DNA of 64,000 bases, taken from the NCBI GenBank assembly GCA_025667525.1, contig JANFOE010002291.1, positions 118,501-182,500 of the forward strand. The letters run 5' to 3'. The position numbers and the translations under genes are program-made. Below, one piece after another: positions 23,664 through 43,292 of the stretch; position 1 is the stretch's first letter, and each line of letters begins with the position of its first letter. The DNA comes from Glebionis coronaria (lineage: Eukaryota; Streptophyta; Magnoliopsida; Asterales; Asteraceae). The notes beneath the pieces were generated by a model that made no database searches, was not told where the DNA came from, and was given only the letters and a program-made list of their open reading frames with translations.

Positions 23664-26017
23664 TGTAACACCCCATTTTGGTAAATGGAATGTCACGCGT
23701 GATTATGGCGTGTCATCAAAGCATACAAGGATAAATGTATTAAACATCACATGACCATAAAGGAAATACCAGAAACAAACATCGGTACCCCAAAGTAAAG
23801 CTCATCACACACAAACATAAGTACTGTAAATGAAAAGGACTAAACAATGTCCATAGAAATGAGTATCAAGTATGAAGAAATGCATAAAGTAATGAAGGCT
23901 AGGAAGCTTCCAATCCATATGCATGTACACTTAAAGTCTACGAGCGTCCCTGAGTACCTGCCGTTTTGGGAACATGAAAGGAAAACGGCTGAGCATAACG
24001 CTCAGTGCACGGATATACAAGTATAGCATGAATAATATAAGCATATAACCATATAGCAGCGGAAATGTCTAAGTCCTGGAAAACCTGGTATAATTTAGTA
24101 AAACTGGTTTTATAGTTTGAAAAGCCTTATGTTTATCTTATAAAACCTGTTTAACATGTTTACCATTAGCCAATATAGGTCATGAAATATCAGCGTGCAT
24201 GAATACTTGGAGGGGTGACCTCGTCATGCAATTAGAGGGGCTGCCTCTAATTAATATAAGTTTTTGGGTAGGAGGGATCAGCTCCTTGTGAAGGATGCAA
24301 GGCACACACCACATTCACCTAAATAATCAATAAAAACATGTAACCTAGGATGCACCCATACGTCCCACATGATAATAATAATATTGCCAAAAGCTGAAGG
24401 GACGCCACGAGCTATCACTCCGCCGTAGTGAAGTCATAACACTAGTGCCTCCAATGTTATGGTTATGGTACCTCCATAACTAGGTGAAACTAGTCATGCA
24501 TGTATATGGCTTTAGGTATCTAATTAAACATAAGCAATTCAAAAACATATAAAACATATACTGGGAAAACAGTTGGCTGCATACGGGGAATCCTAATAAG
24601 GAAAGAATGTCCATACTGAAAGGACGGAGAATCCGTACCTTGTGTCCAGTGAACGAAGAAGACGAACGGAAGAGAGTCCTACTTCGATATCGCTAACGCT
24701 ACATAAACAATATACGTGTATACGTATTCTGATTACTGTATACGTAACTGGTTTTATAATATGTCTTAGCTTGTTTTATATGTTCTTGTCTTGTTTTACT
24801 GATTTTATCATTATGTTGTGTTTATCATGTATTTTGTCAATTCTGATTAAGTATTACTTGTATTTCTTGTATTATTATACTTGTTGTGTAATAATAAGTA
24901 ACTTTCTAAAAATAGCAGGTTTCCTAAAATAGAAAGTTTCCAAAAATAGAAAGTTTCCAAAAATAGAAAGTTTTCAAAAATAGATTTACTGCTTAAAATA
25001 TATAAGTTTCTAAAAATAGAAAGTTTCGATAAATAGATTACTGCCTTAATTAAATAAGTTTCTAAAAATAGAAAGTTTCCATAATTAGAAATAAGCTGGA
25101 TTATTAAGCTAATAATATAAGCTTAAGTTTTACTGATTAATATTCTAAGTCATGTGATTTAATAGTATAGTTTATTAATTATTACATGTAAATTAAATAA
25201 ACTATAGGTTATAAGATTTAATTAAATATAATCATGATTTAATTAAATTAATGTTTTTGGGTAGGAGGGATCAGCTCCTTGTGAAGGATGCAAGACACAC
25301 ATCACATTCACCTGAATAATCTATAAAAACATGTAACCTAGGATGCACCCAAACGCCCCACATGATAATAATAATATGGCCAAAAGCTGAAGGGACGCCA
25401 CGAGCTATCACTCCGCCGTGGTGAAGTCATAACACTGGTGCCTCCAGTGTTATGGTTATGGTACCTCCATAACTAGGTGAAACTAGTCATGCATGTATAT
25501 AGCTTTAGGTATCTAATTAAACATAAGCAATTCAAAAACATATAAAACATATACTGAGAAAACAGTTAGCTGCATATGGGGAATCCTTATAAGGAAAGAA
25601 TGTCCATACTGAAAGGACGAAGAATCCGTACCTTGTGTCCAGTGAACAAAGAAGGGGAAACCCATTGTTTTCCGTGTCTAAAAATTATACGTTTTCTCGT
25701 GTCGTGTTTACGTGATTTTATTTAGTTATCATTCGTGTCGTAAACTATATTTATTCGTAATTGTAATAAATATACGTAAATACGTAATAATAAGTTCGTG
25801 ATTATTTACGTTCATGATTTTCATGTTCGTGATTATAACTATTGTTGATAATAATTATCGTGTCTTAATACGTAATACATACTTATCGTGTAATAACACG
25901 TACGTAATACTTGTAATTCTTATTCGTGAAACGTAAACGTGCTAAATAAGGAAAGTTTTAATCATGTACGTACGATCATAAGGGTACTATTCATGGTAAA
26001 AGCATGCGGGTTTTACA
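23664..26017 (-). repeat. 5' LTR of the chromovirus (LTR B), rearranged
   Basis: 2354 bp. It matches LTR A at both ends but contains a direct duplication: 24260 to about 24654 is repeated at 25253 to about 25650, beginning GTTTTTGGGTAGGAGGG. It lacks the segment equivalent to 16850-17960 of LTR A. The termini and target duplication are intact. Confidence 0.9.

Positions 26018-30925
<4,908 letters not shown>

Positions 30926-31009
<84 letters not shown>
30926..31009. repeat. (TA)n tract between E3 and E4
   Basis: About 84 bp of pure TA. Confidence 0.97.
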
Positions 31010-31012
<3 letters not shown>

Positions 31013-32931
31013 GCACGCTATATGTAAAACCACTTTTTTGGTACAGAACTTACAGAATCATTTTACACCAATAAGAATTTAGTATTATCAAAAACATTTA
31101 TTTATTTGAAAAGGGTATAATAGGAAAGTACATTTTTTTCAATGTTAAATAATTAAAGATTTTTTGTTATGCTTAATTTTCGGAATTAAAAAATTGCACT
31201 TTTATAATATTATATTTTTCAGGCAAACATGTCTTCTAAAAAATGAAACACATATATGTTTTTTTTAATTATTGTACATACAGGTTTTTCTTAATTATTG
31301 TAGATTTGCATATGTCGTGAGTGTGATAGTTTACTTAAAAAGTTATTTGCATAGGTGTTTCTAACATTATTTGATCTTCAAATTTATAACCAAAATTAAA
31401 GCATTCACATGTAAACTCTAAATATTTTAACAAATCAAGAACATAAATACACAAAATTTAATATCAATATAATTCATGTACAAGTTAAAAATATGTGTGA
31501 ACTCTTCCTTTTCTCAACAAATACGTTAAAACATATATGACGGCCTTCAAGAACATGTATGTAAGCCTTCAAAAATATAAAAACATGTACGCAAGTTAAA
31601 AACATGTGTGCACTATTCTCTTTTTCATCAAATACATAAGAACATATATGTCGGCATTCAAGAACATGTATGCAAGCCTTCTAAAAACATATACATTTAC
31701 TCATAATAATTGTTATCAGCACATAAGCGGCATGTCTTGAAAAAATATGTGTGGTTGTGTCGACTTCCGAAACTTCATAATTGCAATAGCCAAAACACAA
31801 TCCTGTAACAAAAAAATGAAATATAGTAGTTAATGATATAATCATCAAAACATACGAAAAAGAAACTAAGTACAAACTTTGCCAAAGTGATAAAGAGTTG
31901 CTGATTTAAATAATGATAAAATAGACTACTAGATTAGACGTGAAATTTAGTAAACATAATTATGAATGCCTCCTTAAAAACATGTATGTTTCATAAATTA
32001 ATAATTAAATCACCAAAAATATACATGTTGTTCATATACTATTGTAATTAAATTGTACAAAGAAACCATTCTAAATCGGTCACTTTGAATAACTCTGTGA
32101 CATATTTGTTGATCATATATTTCTTCTATCATTTCCACCTAATATCGTCACTTTTCAGGTTCATATATTTTGTCGATATAAAAAACTTGAGCATAAAAAC
32201 AAATCGTTCTTATCCTAAAAAAAAGTGACATCGTTACTATTAAAGAGATTAAAACATTCTGGAAAAAAAACCACAAACAAAAACATGGGTGTTAGTGTAA
32301 TCGACGAATCAACCGCATTGTCCTTTGTTTATTAGCGTATTTGAAATTTAAATGCCATAGACACCAAAGTCATACAATTAGTCAATTACAACGAAATAAA
32401 AAATACCTTATGCCTACGTATACAATGTTGATAGTAGAAATCTTTAATTTTTCACCCATAAGTTAACCATTAATAACTTAATAAATCTATAGCATACCTC
32501 CGAAAAAAGGAATCTCGAGGAAAAGATGTGATGTGGCAGGAGGCTGTGAAAACAACATATGATTATGGATAGAAACAAGCGACGATTGAGAAAGATCTGG
32601 TGGCACATTTTCGTGGATCTTCTTCAATCACTTTTTTTTAAAGATTTTCGTGGTGGCTGAGAAAGATGAAGTAGGTTTGAGAAGGGAATTAACTTTATCT
32701 TAAATGAATAGAAACAAACGACGGTTATGGAGAAATTTTTTAAAATAAATATACCTAAAATTCCAATAATACCCTTTTGGTAATAAAAAGTTAATTTTTA
32801 ACTTTTGATTTATTACAATTTTGCCACACATCATCTAAGCCATTGATCTAGTTTATCCAATGGTTGAAATTGATTTAAACTGATTCTGTAAGTTCTGTAC
32901 CAAAAAAGTGGTTCTACATATAGCGCTTCAC
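31010..32931. mobile_element. TA-flanked TIR element 'E4'
   Basis: About 1.9 kb with the clearest termini of the chain: both ends read CGCTATATGTA, A or G, AACCACTTTTTTGGTACAG, then AACTTACAGAATCA, an inverted repeat of about 50 bp with few mismatches. No ORF. Internal partial duplication: 31500-31580 resembles 31595-31690 (ACATGTATG.AAGCCTTC words). Confidence 0.85.
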
Positions 32932-33485
<554 letters not shown>

Positions 33486-34343
33486 GAGTTGGGGTAAAAT
33501 AAAACAATTTTTAAAATAAAATAAATGAGGTGGAACCACATGCTGCCACGTGTCCCCCCTTTTTTTCAAAAAAAAATGGTGTCTTTTTGTAATTTATAAA
33601 ACTTCAGGGGCCTTTTTCAATAATTATCTTAAACTTATATAATCTGGGTTTTTTTCACACACACATTTGGATCGACTATTTCATTTCCACCGTAACCAAC
33701 CACCATCTTCTCCTCCATTTTCTCCCCATCTTCTCCATCGTGAATCACCACCTTCCCCACCTGGTCCATCGTCTTCCCCACCTTCGCCACCACTAACCAC
33801 CACCTCCATCGACTTGTTCATTCAAAGATTCAACGGTTTGATTTGATAACCCTATTTCTTTATGTTGATTCACCATTGGACCACCTTCTGTCCACCGTAC
33901 TTTCACCATCGCACCACCAGCGTCATGTTAACAACCGTTCCCCAGTTGGTATGTGTTTAGATTCGACCAAAAACTTTAAAAGTAAGCTTTTTTATGTTCT
34001 ATTTAATTATCGTTGATGAATACGGTATATTGATCTTTGTTTTTACTACTTTCGTAACGAATTTTGAGAGAAAAACAGTTGAAATAGTATATATGAAACC
34101 TGCATACTAGGTGTTTGATAAAATGTCTTTATGATTTTCTATAACTGTGATGCGTTAGTTCTAACTGTGATGCTTTAAGTCATAATGTGATGCAGTAAGA
34201 TATAAAGTAATGTAGTAGATCGTAACTGTAATGCGGTAGAAACATATATGTGACGCAGTAGGATATAAAGTAATGTAGTAGAACGTAACAGTAATGTAGT
34301 AAAAGTTATTTGTAAAAGTGATAAAGTATGCATGTGATTTGCT

Positions 34344-37262
34344 ATTGTTCATATGCATGATTTACTACATTACAGCTTTATTTCTACGACATTGCAATTT
34401 AATTTTAATGCATTGTAATGAAGTAGGTTACGTATATTCTTCATATGCATGATTTACTGTATTAAAACTTTATTTCTACTACATTAAGGTTTAAATTTTA
34501 ATGCATTTAATGCAGTAGGTTACTCGTGTTATTTATATGCATGATTTACTACATTGCAGCTTAATTTCTACTACATTATAGTGTAATTTTAATGCATTGT
34601 AATGAAGTAGGTTACGTACATTCTTCATATGCATGATTTAATGCATTAAAAATTTATTTCTACTACATTAAGGTTTAAGTTCTAATGCATTTAATGCAGT
34701 AGGTTACTCGTGTTGTTCATATGCATGATTTACTACATTGCAGTTTTATTTCTACTACATTACAGTTTAATTTTAATGCATTGTAATGAAATAGGTTACG
34801 TACATTCTTCATATGCATGATTTACTGTATTAAAAACTTATTTCTACTACATTAATTTTTAAATTCTAATACATTTAATGCAGTAGGTTACTCGTGTTGT
34901 TCATATGCATGATTTACTAAATTGCAACTTTATTTCTACTACATTACAGTTTAATTTTAATGCATTGTAATGAAGTAGGTTACGTACATTCTTCATATGC
35001 ATGATTGACTGTATTAAAACTTTATTTCTACTACATTAAGGTTTAAATTCTAATGCAGTAAGTTACTCGTGTTGTTCATATGCATGATTTACTACATTAC
35101 AATTTTATTTCTACTACATTACAGTTTAATTTTAATGCATTGTAATGAAGTAGGTTACGTACATTCTTCATATGCATGATTTACTGTATTAAAACTTTAT
35201 TTCTACTACATTAAGGTTTAAATTCTAATGCATTTAATGCAGTAGGTTACTCGTGTTGTTCATATGCATGATTTACTACATTGCAACTTTGTTTCTACTA
35301 CATTACAGTTTAATTTTAATGCATTGTAATGAAGTAGGTTACGTACATTCTTCATATGCATGATTTAATGCATTAAAAACTTATTTCTACTACATTAAGG
35401 TTTAAGTTCTAATGCATTTAATGCAGTAGGTTACTCGTGTTGTTCATATGCATGATTTACTGTATTAAAACTTTATTTCTACTACATTAAGGTTTAAATT
35501 CTAATGCATTTAATGTAGTAGGTTACTTGTGTTGTTCATATGCATGATTTACTACATTGCAACTTTATTTCTACTACATTACAATTTAATTTTAATGCAT
35601 TGTAATGAAGTAGGTTACGTACATTCTTCATATGCATGATTTACTGTATTAAAACTTTATTTCTACTACATTAAGGTTTAAATTCTAATGCATTTAATGC
35701 AGTAGGTTACTCGTGTTGTTCATATGCTTGATTTACTACATTGCAACTTTATTTCTACTACATTACAGTTTAATTTTAATGCATTGTAATGAAGTAGGTT
35801 ACGTATATTCTTCATATGCATGATTTAATGCATTAAAATTTTATTTCTACTACATTAAGGTTTAAGTTCTAATGCATTTAATGCAGTAGGTTACTCGTGT
35901 TGTTCATATGCATGATTACTACATTGCAGCTTTATTTCTACTACATTATAATTTAATTTTAATGCATTGTAATGAAGTAGGTTACGTACATTCTTCATAT
36001 GCACGATTTACTGTATTAAAACTTTATTTCTACTACATTAAGGTTTAAGTTCTAATGCATTTAATGCAGTTGGTTACTCGTGTTGTTCATATGCATGATT
36101 TACTACACTGCAACTTTATTTCTACTACATTACAGTTTAATTTTAATGCATTGTAATGAAGTAGGTTAGGTACATTCTTCATATGCATGATTTACTGCAT
36201 TAAAAATTTATTTCTACTACATTAAGGTTTAAGTTCTAATGCATTTAATGCAGTAGGTTACTCGTGTTGTTCATATGCATGATTACTACATTGCAGCTTT
36301 ATTTCTACTACATTATAGTTTAATTTTAATGCATTGTAATGAAGTAGGTTACGTACATTCTTCATATGCACGATTTACTGTATTAAAACTTTATTTCTAC
36401 TACATTAAGGTTTAAGTTCTAATGCATTTAATGCAGTAGGTTACTCGTGTTGTTCATATGCATGATTTACTACACTGCAACTTTATTTCTACTACATTAC
36501 AGTTTAATTTTAATGCATTGTAATGAAGTAGGTTAGGTACATTCTTCATATGCATGATTTAATGCATTAAAAATTTATTTCTACTACATTAAGGTTTAAG
36601 TTCTAATGCATTTAATGCAGTAGGTTACTCGTGTTGTTCATATGCATGATTTACTACATTGCAGTTTTATTTCTAATACATTACAGTTTAATTTTAATGC
36701 ATTGTAATGAAGTATGTTATGTACATTCTTTATATGCATGATTTACTGTATTAAAAACTTATTTCTACTACATTAAGGTTTAAATTCTAATGCATTTAAT
36801 GCAGTAGGTTACTCGTGTTGTTCATATAATTGATTTACTACATTACAACTTTATTTCTACTACATTACAGTTTAATTTTAATGCATTGTAATGAATTAGG
36901 TTACGTACATTCTTCATATGCATGATTTACTGTATTAAAACTTTATTTCGACTACATTAAGGTTTAAATTCTAATGCATTTAATGCAGTAGGTTACTCGT
37001 GTGGTTCATATGCATGATTTACTACATTGCAACTTTATTTTCTACTACATTACAGTTTAATTTTAATGCATTGTAATGAAGTAGGTTACGTACATTCTTC
37101 ATATGCATGATTTACTGTATTAAAAATTTATTTCTACTACATTAAGGTTTAAATTCTAATGCATTTAATGCAGTAGGTTACTCGTGTTGTTCATATGCAT
37201 GATTTACTACATTGCAGCTTTCTTTCTACTACATTACAACTTTATTTCAACTGCATGCTAGT
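34344..37262 (+). repeat. 184-bp higher-order tandem array (forward)
   Basis: Sixteen occurrences of GTTACTCGTG or near variants are spaced 182-186 bp apart, with one 175-bp and one 92-bp step. Each 184-bp unit holds two related 92-bp monomers, one with GGTTACGTACATTCTTCATA, the other with GGTTACTCGTGTTGTTCATA. The single 92-bp step near 35429-35521 repeats one monomer type alone, as expected from unequal exchange. Confidence 0.95.
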
Positions 37263-38383
37263 TTTAAATTCTAATGCATCACATAATATATATTGATACT
37301 TTCATATATAATTCTTGAACTATTCTACAGGTAAAAAGGCACAGGAAAAAAACCCAGGGGACAAAGGAAGATGCATTTAACAAGCTGCAAACAATATATA
37401 GCTTCCTCTAATACCAAATGATATACTCTAATTGAAAGATGAAATGGTACAAGGATGTATTGGGTGCGCAACAGAATTCTTGGAAGATACTTGTGCATCA
37501 TTGAAAATAATGTTTAAATTTTATTAGATGTAATACTTTAATTGTCTAATATGATGTAGTGTATATTTTAACGATGATATTGTTCGTTTGTAATCATATT
37601 TTATATTTTACTACATTATTATCGTTTATTTTACTGCATTACCATATTTCATTCTACTACATTATAGTTATATTTTAAGACATTACAATTATATTTTACC
37701 GCATTGTATTCTTATAATTTACATATAACTGAGATGCAGTATAATATAAATTGAATGAGTAAAAATAAACACTAATGTAGTAGGATATAATCTTATAATG
37801 CAGTAAAATAAAATTTGCTTATTTAATGCATTATAGCTATATGCTACTGCATTGCTGTTATTTTATATTCTACTACATTACATTTACTTGTTATTGTTAT
37901 TTTATTATAGAAAAGGAATGATACACTAACAAAATAACTGTTGTAGGATATAAAATAACTAAAATACATTAGAACATAACTATAATGAGACAAAATCCTG
38001 AAATGCAATATATTTAACGTTGTGATGCACTAAAACACATTCAAATAAAAAAACTACAACGTACTCATGTTTACATTGAAGCTGTAACATAAAATCATAA
38101 TTTTATTTGTAAAAAATGACAAAAAAATTGAAAAACAATTTATTTTCGATGTATAGATTCTCTTAAGCTAGCCTTCTTCGACATATCTTGTGTCTTTGTT
38201 TTCTTCGATACAAACAATAATTTATACAACTCGTAGAACTGGAATTGTGGCCTCATTTATCTCCATATGCCGAACAACCCCTTCTCTTGGTTAGTCCTTC
38301 AACAGTTACTTCAGTTCTTCGCTTTATCATTTTGTACCCTAGATTATTGATTTTAACCTTCATCTGAAACTTATAAAAGATAT

Positions 38384-38660
38384 AATTCAATAGAAGATAA
38401 ACTATAATTCAGTAGAAGATAAACAACAATTCGGTAGAACATAAACTATAATTTAGTAGAACATAAACTATTATTCAGTAGAAGATAAATTATAAATCGG
38501 TAGAACATAAACTATAATTCAGTAGAACATAAATATAATTCAGTAGAAGATAAACTAAAATTCAGTAGACGATAAACTATAGCAATTCAGTAGAACATAA
38601 ACTATAATTCAGTCGAAGATAAACTATAATTCGGTAAAACATAAACTACAATTCATTAGA
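38384..38660. repeat. ~21-bp tandem repeat
   Basis: About a dozen units of ATTCAGTAGAACATAAACTA with AGAAGATAAACT variants, immediately left of the inverted 184-bp array. Confidence 0.9.
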
Positions 38661-39800
38661 AATAAAGTTTCAATGCATTAATTCATGCATATGAAGAATG
38701 TACGTAACCTACTTCATTACAATGCATTAAAATTAAACTGTAATGTAGTAGAAATAAAGCTGCAATATAGTAAAATCATGCATATGAACAACACGAGTAA
38801 CCTACTGCATTAAATGCATTAGAACTTAAACCTTAATGTAGTAGAAATAAATTTTTAATGCATTAACTTATGCATATGAAGAATGTACGTAACCGACTTC
38901 ATTACAATGTATTAAAATTAAACTGTAATGTAGTAGAAATTAAGCTTCAATGTAGTAAATCATGCATATGAACAACACGAGTAACCTACTGCATTAAATG
39001 CATTAGAATTTAAACCTTAATGTAGTAGAAATAAGTTTTTAATACAGTAAATCATGAATATGAAGAATGTATGTAACCTACTTCATTACAATGCATTAAA
39101 ATTAAACTGTAATGTAGTAGAAATAAAGCTGCAATGTAGTAAATCATGCATATGAACAACACGAGTAACCTACTGCATTAAATGCACTAGAACTTAAACC
39201 TTAATGTAGTAGAAATAAAGTTTTAATACATTAAATCATGCATATGAAGAATGTACGTAACCTACTTCATTACAATGCATTAAAATTAAACTGTAATGCA
39301 GTAGAAATAAAGCTGCAATGTAGTAAATCAATTATATGAACAACACGAGTAACCTACTGCATTAAATGCATTAGAATTTAAACCTTAATGTAGTAGAAAT
39401 AAAGTTTTAATACATTAAATCATGCATATGAAGAATGTATGTAACCTACTTCATTACAATGCATTAAAATTAAACTGTAATATAGTAGAAATAAAGCTGC
39501 AATGTAGTAAATCATGCATATGAACAACACGAGTAACCTACTGCATTAAATGCATTAGAATTTAAACCTTAATGTAGTAGAAATAAAGTTTTAATACAGT
39601 AAATCATGCATATGAAGAATGTACGTAACCTACTTCATTACAATGCATTAAAATTAAACTGTAATGTAGTAGAAATAAAAATGCAAGTATTGTAATATAT
39701 TACAGTGCATTAAAATTAAACTGTAATGTAGTAGAAAGAACAATGCAAGTGACCTACTGCATTACAGTGCATTAAAATTTAACTGTAATGCAGTAGAATA
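38640..39800 (-). repeat. 184-bp tandem array (inverted copy)
   Basis: The same repeat as 34344-37262 in reverse orientation: CACGAGTAACC recurs at about 38791, 38976, 39161, 39344 and 39526 (182-185 bp steps), alternating with the TACGTAACCTA monomer. Degraded copies run to about 39800. Confidence 0.95.
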
Positions 39801-40350
39801 AAATTTGCTTATTATTATTAAAATTTTACCAAATCACATGCATAGTATTAGTTTTACTCCATCATAATATTAATTCTACTCAATCATAGTGTTAACTACT
39901 CCATCACAGTTATAATTTTACCAAATAACTTCTATATCAAAGAGAACTTTATAATTCTCATTGAGACATTATATCAAACACATTTTATACATCAATCATA
40001 AACACATACTTGCACAAAACCATTGATGAGATGATGTAAACGTACGAACCATCTCGATGCGCTGTTGAATTTGTTTGATTCGAGAGGATTCGGTAGGTTA
40101 GATTTGGTGGATTTGGTGGATTTGAGAGGATTCAGTGTACTGTGTTTTTTGGTCGGTGTGAAGTGTGTGTTTTTTGATCGGCCTAGTTGGGTGTGTTTTA
40201 ATTTTCATTATTTTTAACATTTACCCTTAAAGTTTGAGAGTTTACAAAAAAGACACCATTTTTTTTATCAAATTAGGTGATTTTGATCAAAGGGTTGAGA
40301 TTTCACCTCATTTATTTTATTATAAGTTTTGTTTTAGAATAACCCCACTC

Positions 40351-41029
<679 letters not shown>

Positions 41030-41043
41030 ATCTCCCCCAAAGG
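41030..41043 (-). promoter_or_regulatory. Polypurine tract of the copia element
   Basis: CTTTGGGGGAGAT on the minus strand, abutting LTR start TGTTGG. Confidence 0.85.
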
Positions 41044-43292
41044 GAGGTCACTCCAAATTTAAAAAGTCCTAATCTAGCATGTTAGATCTTGTTCTTGAGC
41101 TCGTGGTCCACTTTCTCTTTCTTTCTTTAACTTTTTCTTCTTTTTGTGAATATGTGTTGAATAATATCAGGCTTTTGCTTGGAACATGTTCTTTTGGCCT
41201 TTCACGTGCAATCTTTATCTTCTTGTGATGTTCGCCTCTTCGTGACTTCATGTCCCACACACCTATCCTTTATTGAATTCTTGAAAGTTTCAGAGTTGAT
41301 ACAGCGGAAGACTTTTTAGGTCAGACTTTCTTGAATTTGCTGAAATATTTGATGTAGAAGGAATAGGTATGTGAGGACGACTTCAACTGGTACACCGCAA
41401 CGCCACCGTCTTCGAATGCAGAAACATAATAAGACACGAATAAAATGGCTTTGACATTTTATTCTAATTCGGTAGCATTTTACCTCCGGTCGGTGAAGAC
41501 CGTTGGACGATATTAGATATCGTACCTGTGACGAATAGTTTCAATTAAGTAACTTCTTGACAGGATTTCGCGGGTAAACTCGTTCTCTTTATTCGACCGT
41601 CCAAAGCTGACTGCGAACATAAAGAGTGAATCATTTGGATTAAAAATCCTTATGCTTGAAGCCGTCAATTCATGAAACCTGGAACAAGTGAATTTCGATT
41701 AAGATTTTCACCATCGTTGCTTTCCAGTTGTCACGAGCTTGATTCAAATAGAATCTTGCTTGTCACCTACCAAGTGCTGTTTGATGTTAACACTAGAAGA
41801 ATTTCCACTCGTCACTGTGAACACTAGAGAGTGTCACTCTAAGTGTTCTGGCAAGATCATACGATAATGCGTAGAGGCCTGGAACGAGTTTAAGTTCAAT
41901 TAAGAATTTCACTACTGTTTCTTTCCAGTTTTCACAAGATTGGTTCTTAAAGAACCGCACGTGTCACCTACCATGAGCTTGTTTGATGTTGGCTCAAGCA
42001 GGATTTCCATCTTCATTGTAATACTTGTGTATTACTCGGATGTTCTGGCAATATTACAGGAATACTGTGTAGGACTCATATAAATCTCTTACTTTTCACA
42101 GTGTGTGAAGAAGCAAGGAATAAATGGAAAGTGTCCTAATGAGACTTTTGATGATCTCGTGGCTCTAGACTCGATAGTGCGTTTTGATTTAGTGAGTGAT
42201 AGCTGGAGAGGATTGCCACCTGTTCAATATCAGTCTATTCGGAGTGAATAAACCAATAGATAACGTGTTGAACTCCGGGTAATTAAAACAAATATCTTTT
42301 GAGAGATATTTGAGTTAGATGGGATGGGTTGTGCATTGCATCACTGGGTTCATGATGTCTATCTTCAATATCGAGAATCATTAAGAAATGATCTCAATAG
42401 CATATGTATTGACCCGGTTTCTGCCTAAGGTTGTAAGGAGGGCTTCTTTCTTTACACCCTTTATCTTTACAATTCTTTTTCATTCTTCAACCCCTTCAAT
42501 GCTTACCAATACGTCATAACTAGCACCTTGTTTTGATTGTTCCAGTGCTAACTTAAGTACTTGGTCGGCATTCAGCTACATTCATAATATTTCTCCATCT
42601 TTCCTAAGGACTACTAATTCTACCTAAGGAATTGTCCTTGGGAAGATTTCATCGGTTCTGATGAATCATTGGACTAATACCTAATCCTACCACCCTTTTG
42701 TCACCACGTCCATCGTGAATTAAGTGTGTTTTGGGTAAGTATTGTCACCATGAAAAATCCTTGAAAATCACTTAAAGCACTTGTGATATTATAATCAAAG
42801 TTTTTTGTGCATTAAGTGTTTTGTTCATAAAAAACGCTCCCCCTTAACATGTGCATTACACATATTAAGTTGTATTATCTTTTAAGCCTTTTTCATTGTT
42901 TAGCCAAGTATCATTAAGTCTCCTTAATCCCATTTTCTCCCCTTTCCAAAATGTTAACCATCAATATTTTGGATATTAATGGATTAACCAGTCTTTGGGT
43001 AATAAAATGAAATTAGATGTTGGCCAAAGAACATATTAATGCTCCCCCTCAAATTAATGAGGGTTAGTTGTAGTGCTCGAGTACGATATGTTTGAAAGAT
43101 TTATAATCTCGAGAGAAATTATTGAAAAATATCATACTTTTACACTATAACATGCCACAAAAGCTGATTATACAAAAATTCACATATTCACAGTAATAGA
43201 CATATGGAGTTGACCTGTTATAAGACGATCCATAATTAAATGGATCGTTCCGTGAACCTATGGTGAGCTCCATAAGGTTTTCCACCTACGAA
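41044..43292 (-). other. Copia 3' non-coding region
   Basis: No ORF of note. It contains a diverged tandem duplication of about 200 bp (41678-42080) and two further purine tracts on the minus strand: AAGGGGGAGC at 42836-42847 and TGAGGGGGAGC at 43042-43054, which resemble extra polypurine tracts. Confidence 0.6.
41678..42080. repeat. Diverged ~200-bp tandem duplication
   Basis: Both halves begin CCTGGAAC.AGT and share CTTTCCAGTT, GTCACCTACCA, TTTGATGTT and GTTCTGGCAA in the same order, with roughly three-quarters similarity by eye. Confidence 0.7.

Larger units (their letters stand above)
15001..26017 (-). mobile_element. Chromovirus-type Ty3/gypsy retrotransposon, complete, decayed
   Basis: Both LTRs have termini TGTAAAAC...GTGTTACA on the minus strand. 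The 5-bp target duplication ATTTT sits at 14996-15000 and 26018-26022. A primer binding site complementary to initiator tRNA-Met and a polypurine tract are in place. Order from right to left: LTR, PBS, gag with introns, PR-RT, RNase H, INT with a broken chromodomain, PPT, LTR. Wording of RT and integrase fits the Tekay/Del group (family knowledge, not tested). It is inserted in TIR element E0. Confidence 0.93.
33486..40350. mobile_element. TA-flanked TIR element 'E5' with inverted satellite arrays
   Basis: 6865 bp. The left end GAGTTGGGGT..AAATAAATGAGGTGG and the reversed right end GAGTGGGGTT..AAATAAATGAGGTG are imperfect inverted repeats of about 45 bp. A CT-rich gene-like block (33660-33960) lies near the left end. 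The interior is almost wholly repeats built on TACTACATTA / TAATGTAGTAG: a long array at 34344-37262 and an inverted shorter one at 38640-39800. No credible ORF. Confidence 0.8.

Noticed and set aside
34161..34358. Minus-strand ORF rich in Tyr/Ile/Thr
   Set aside because: Read through the degenerate TGATGCAGTAG repeats of E5.
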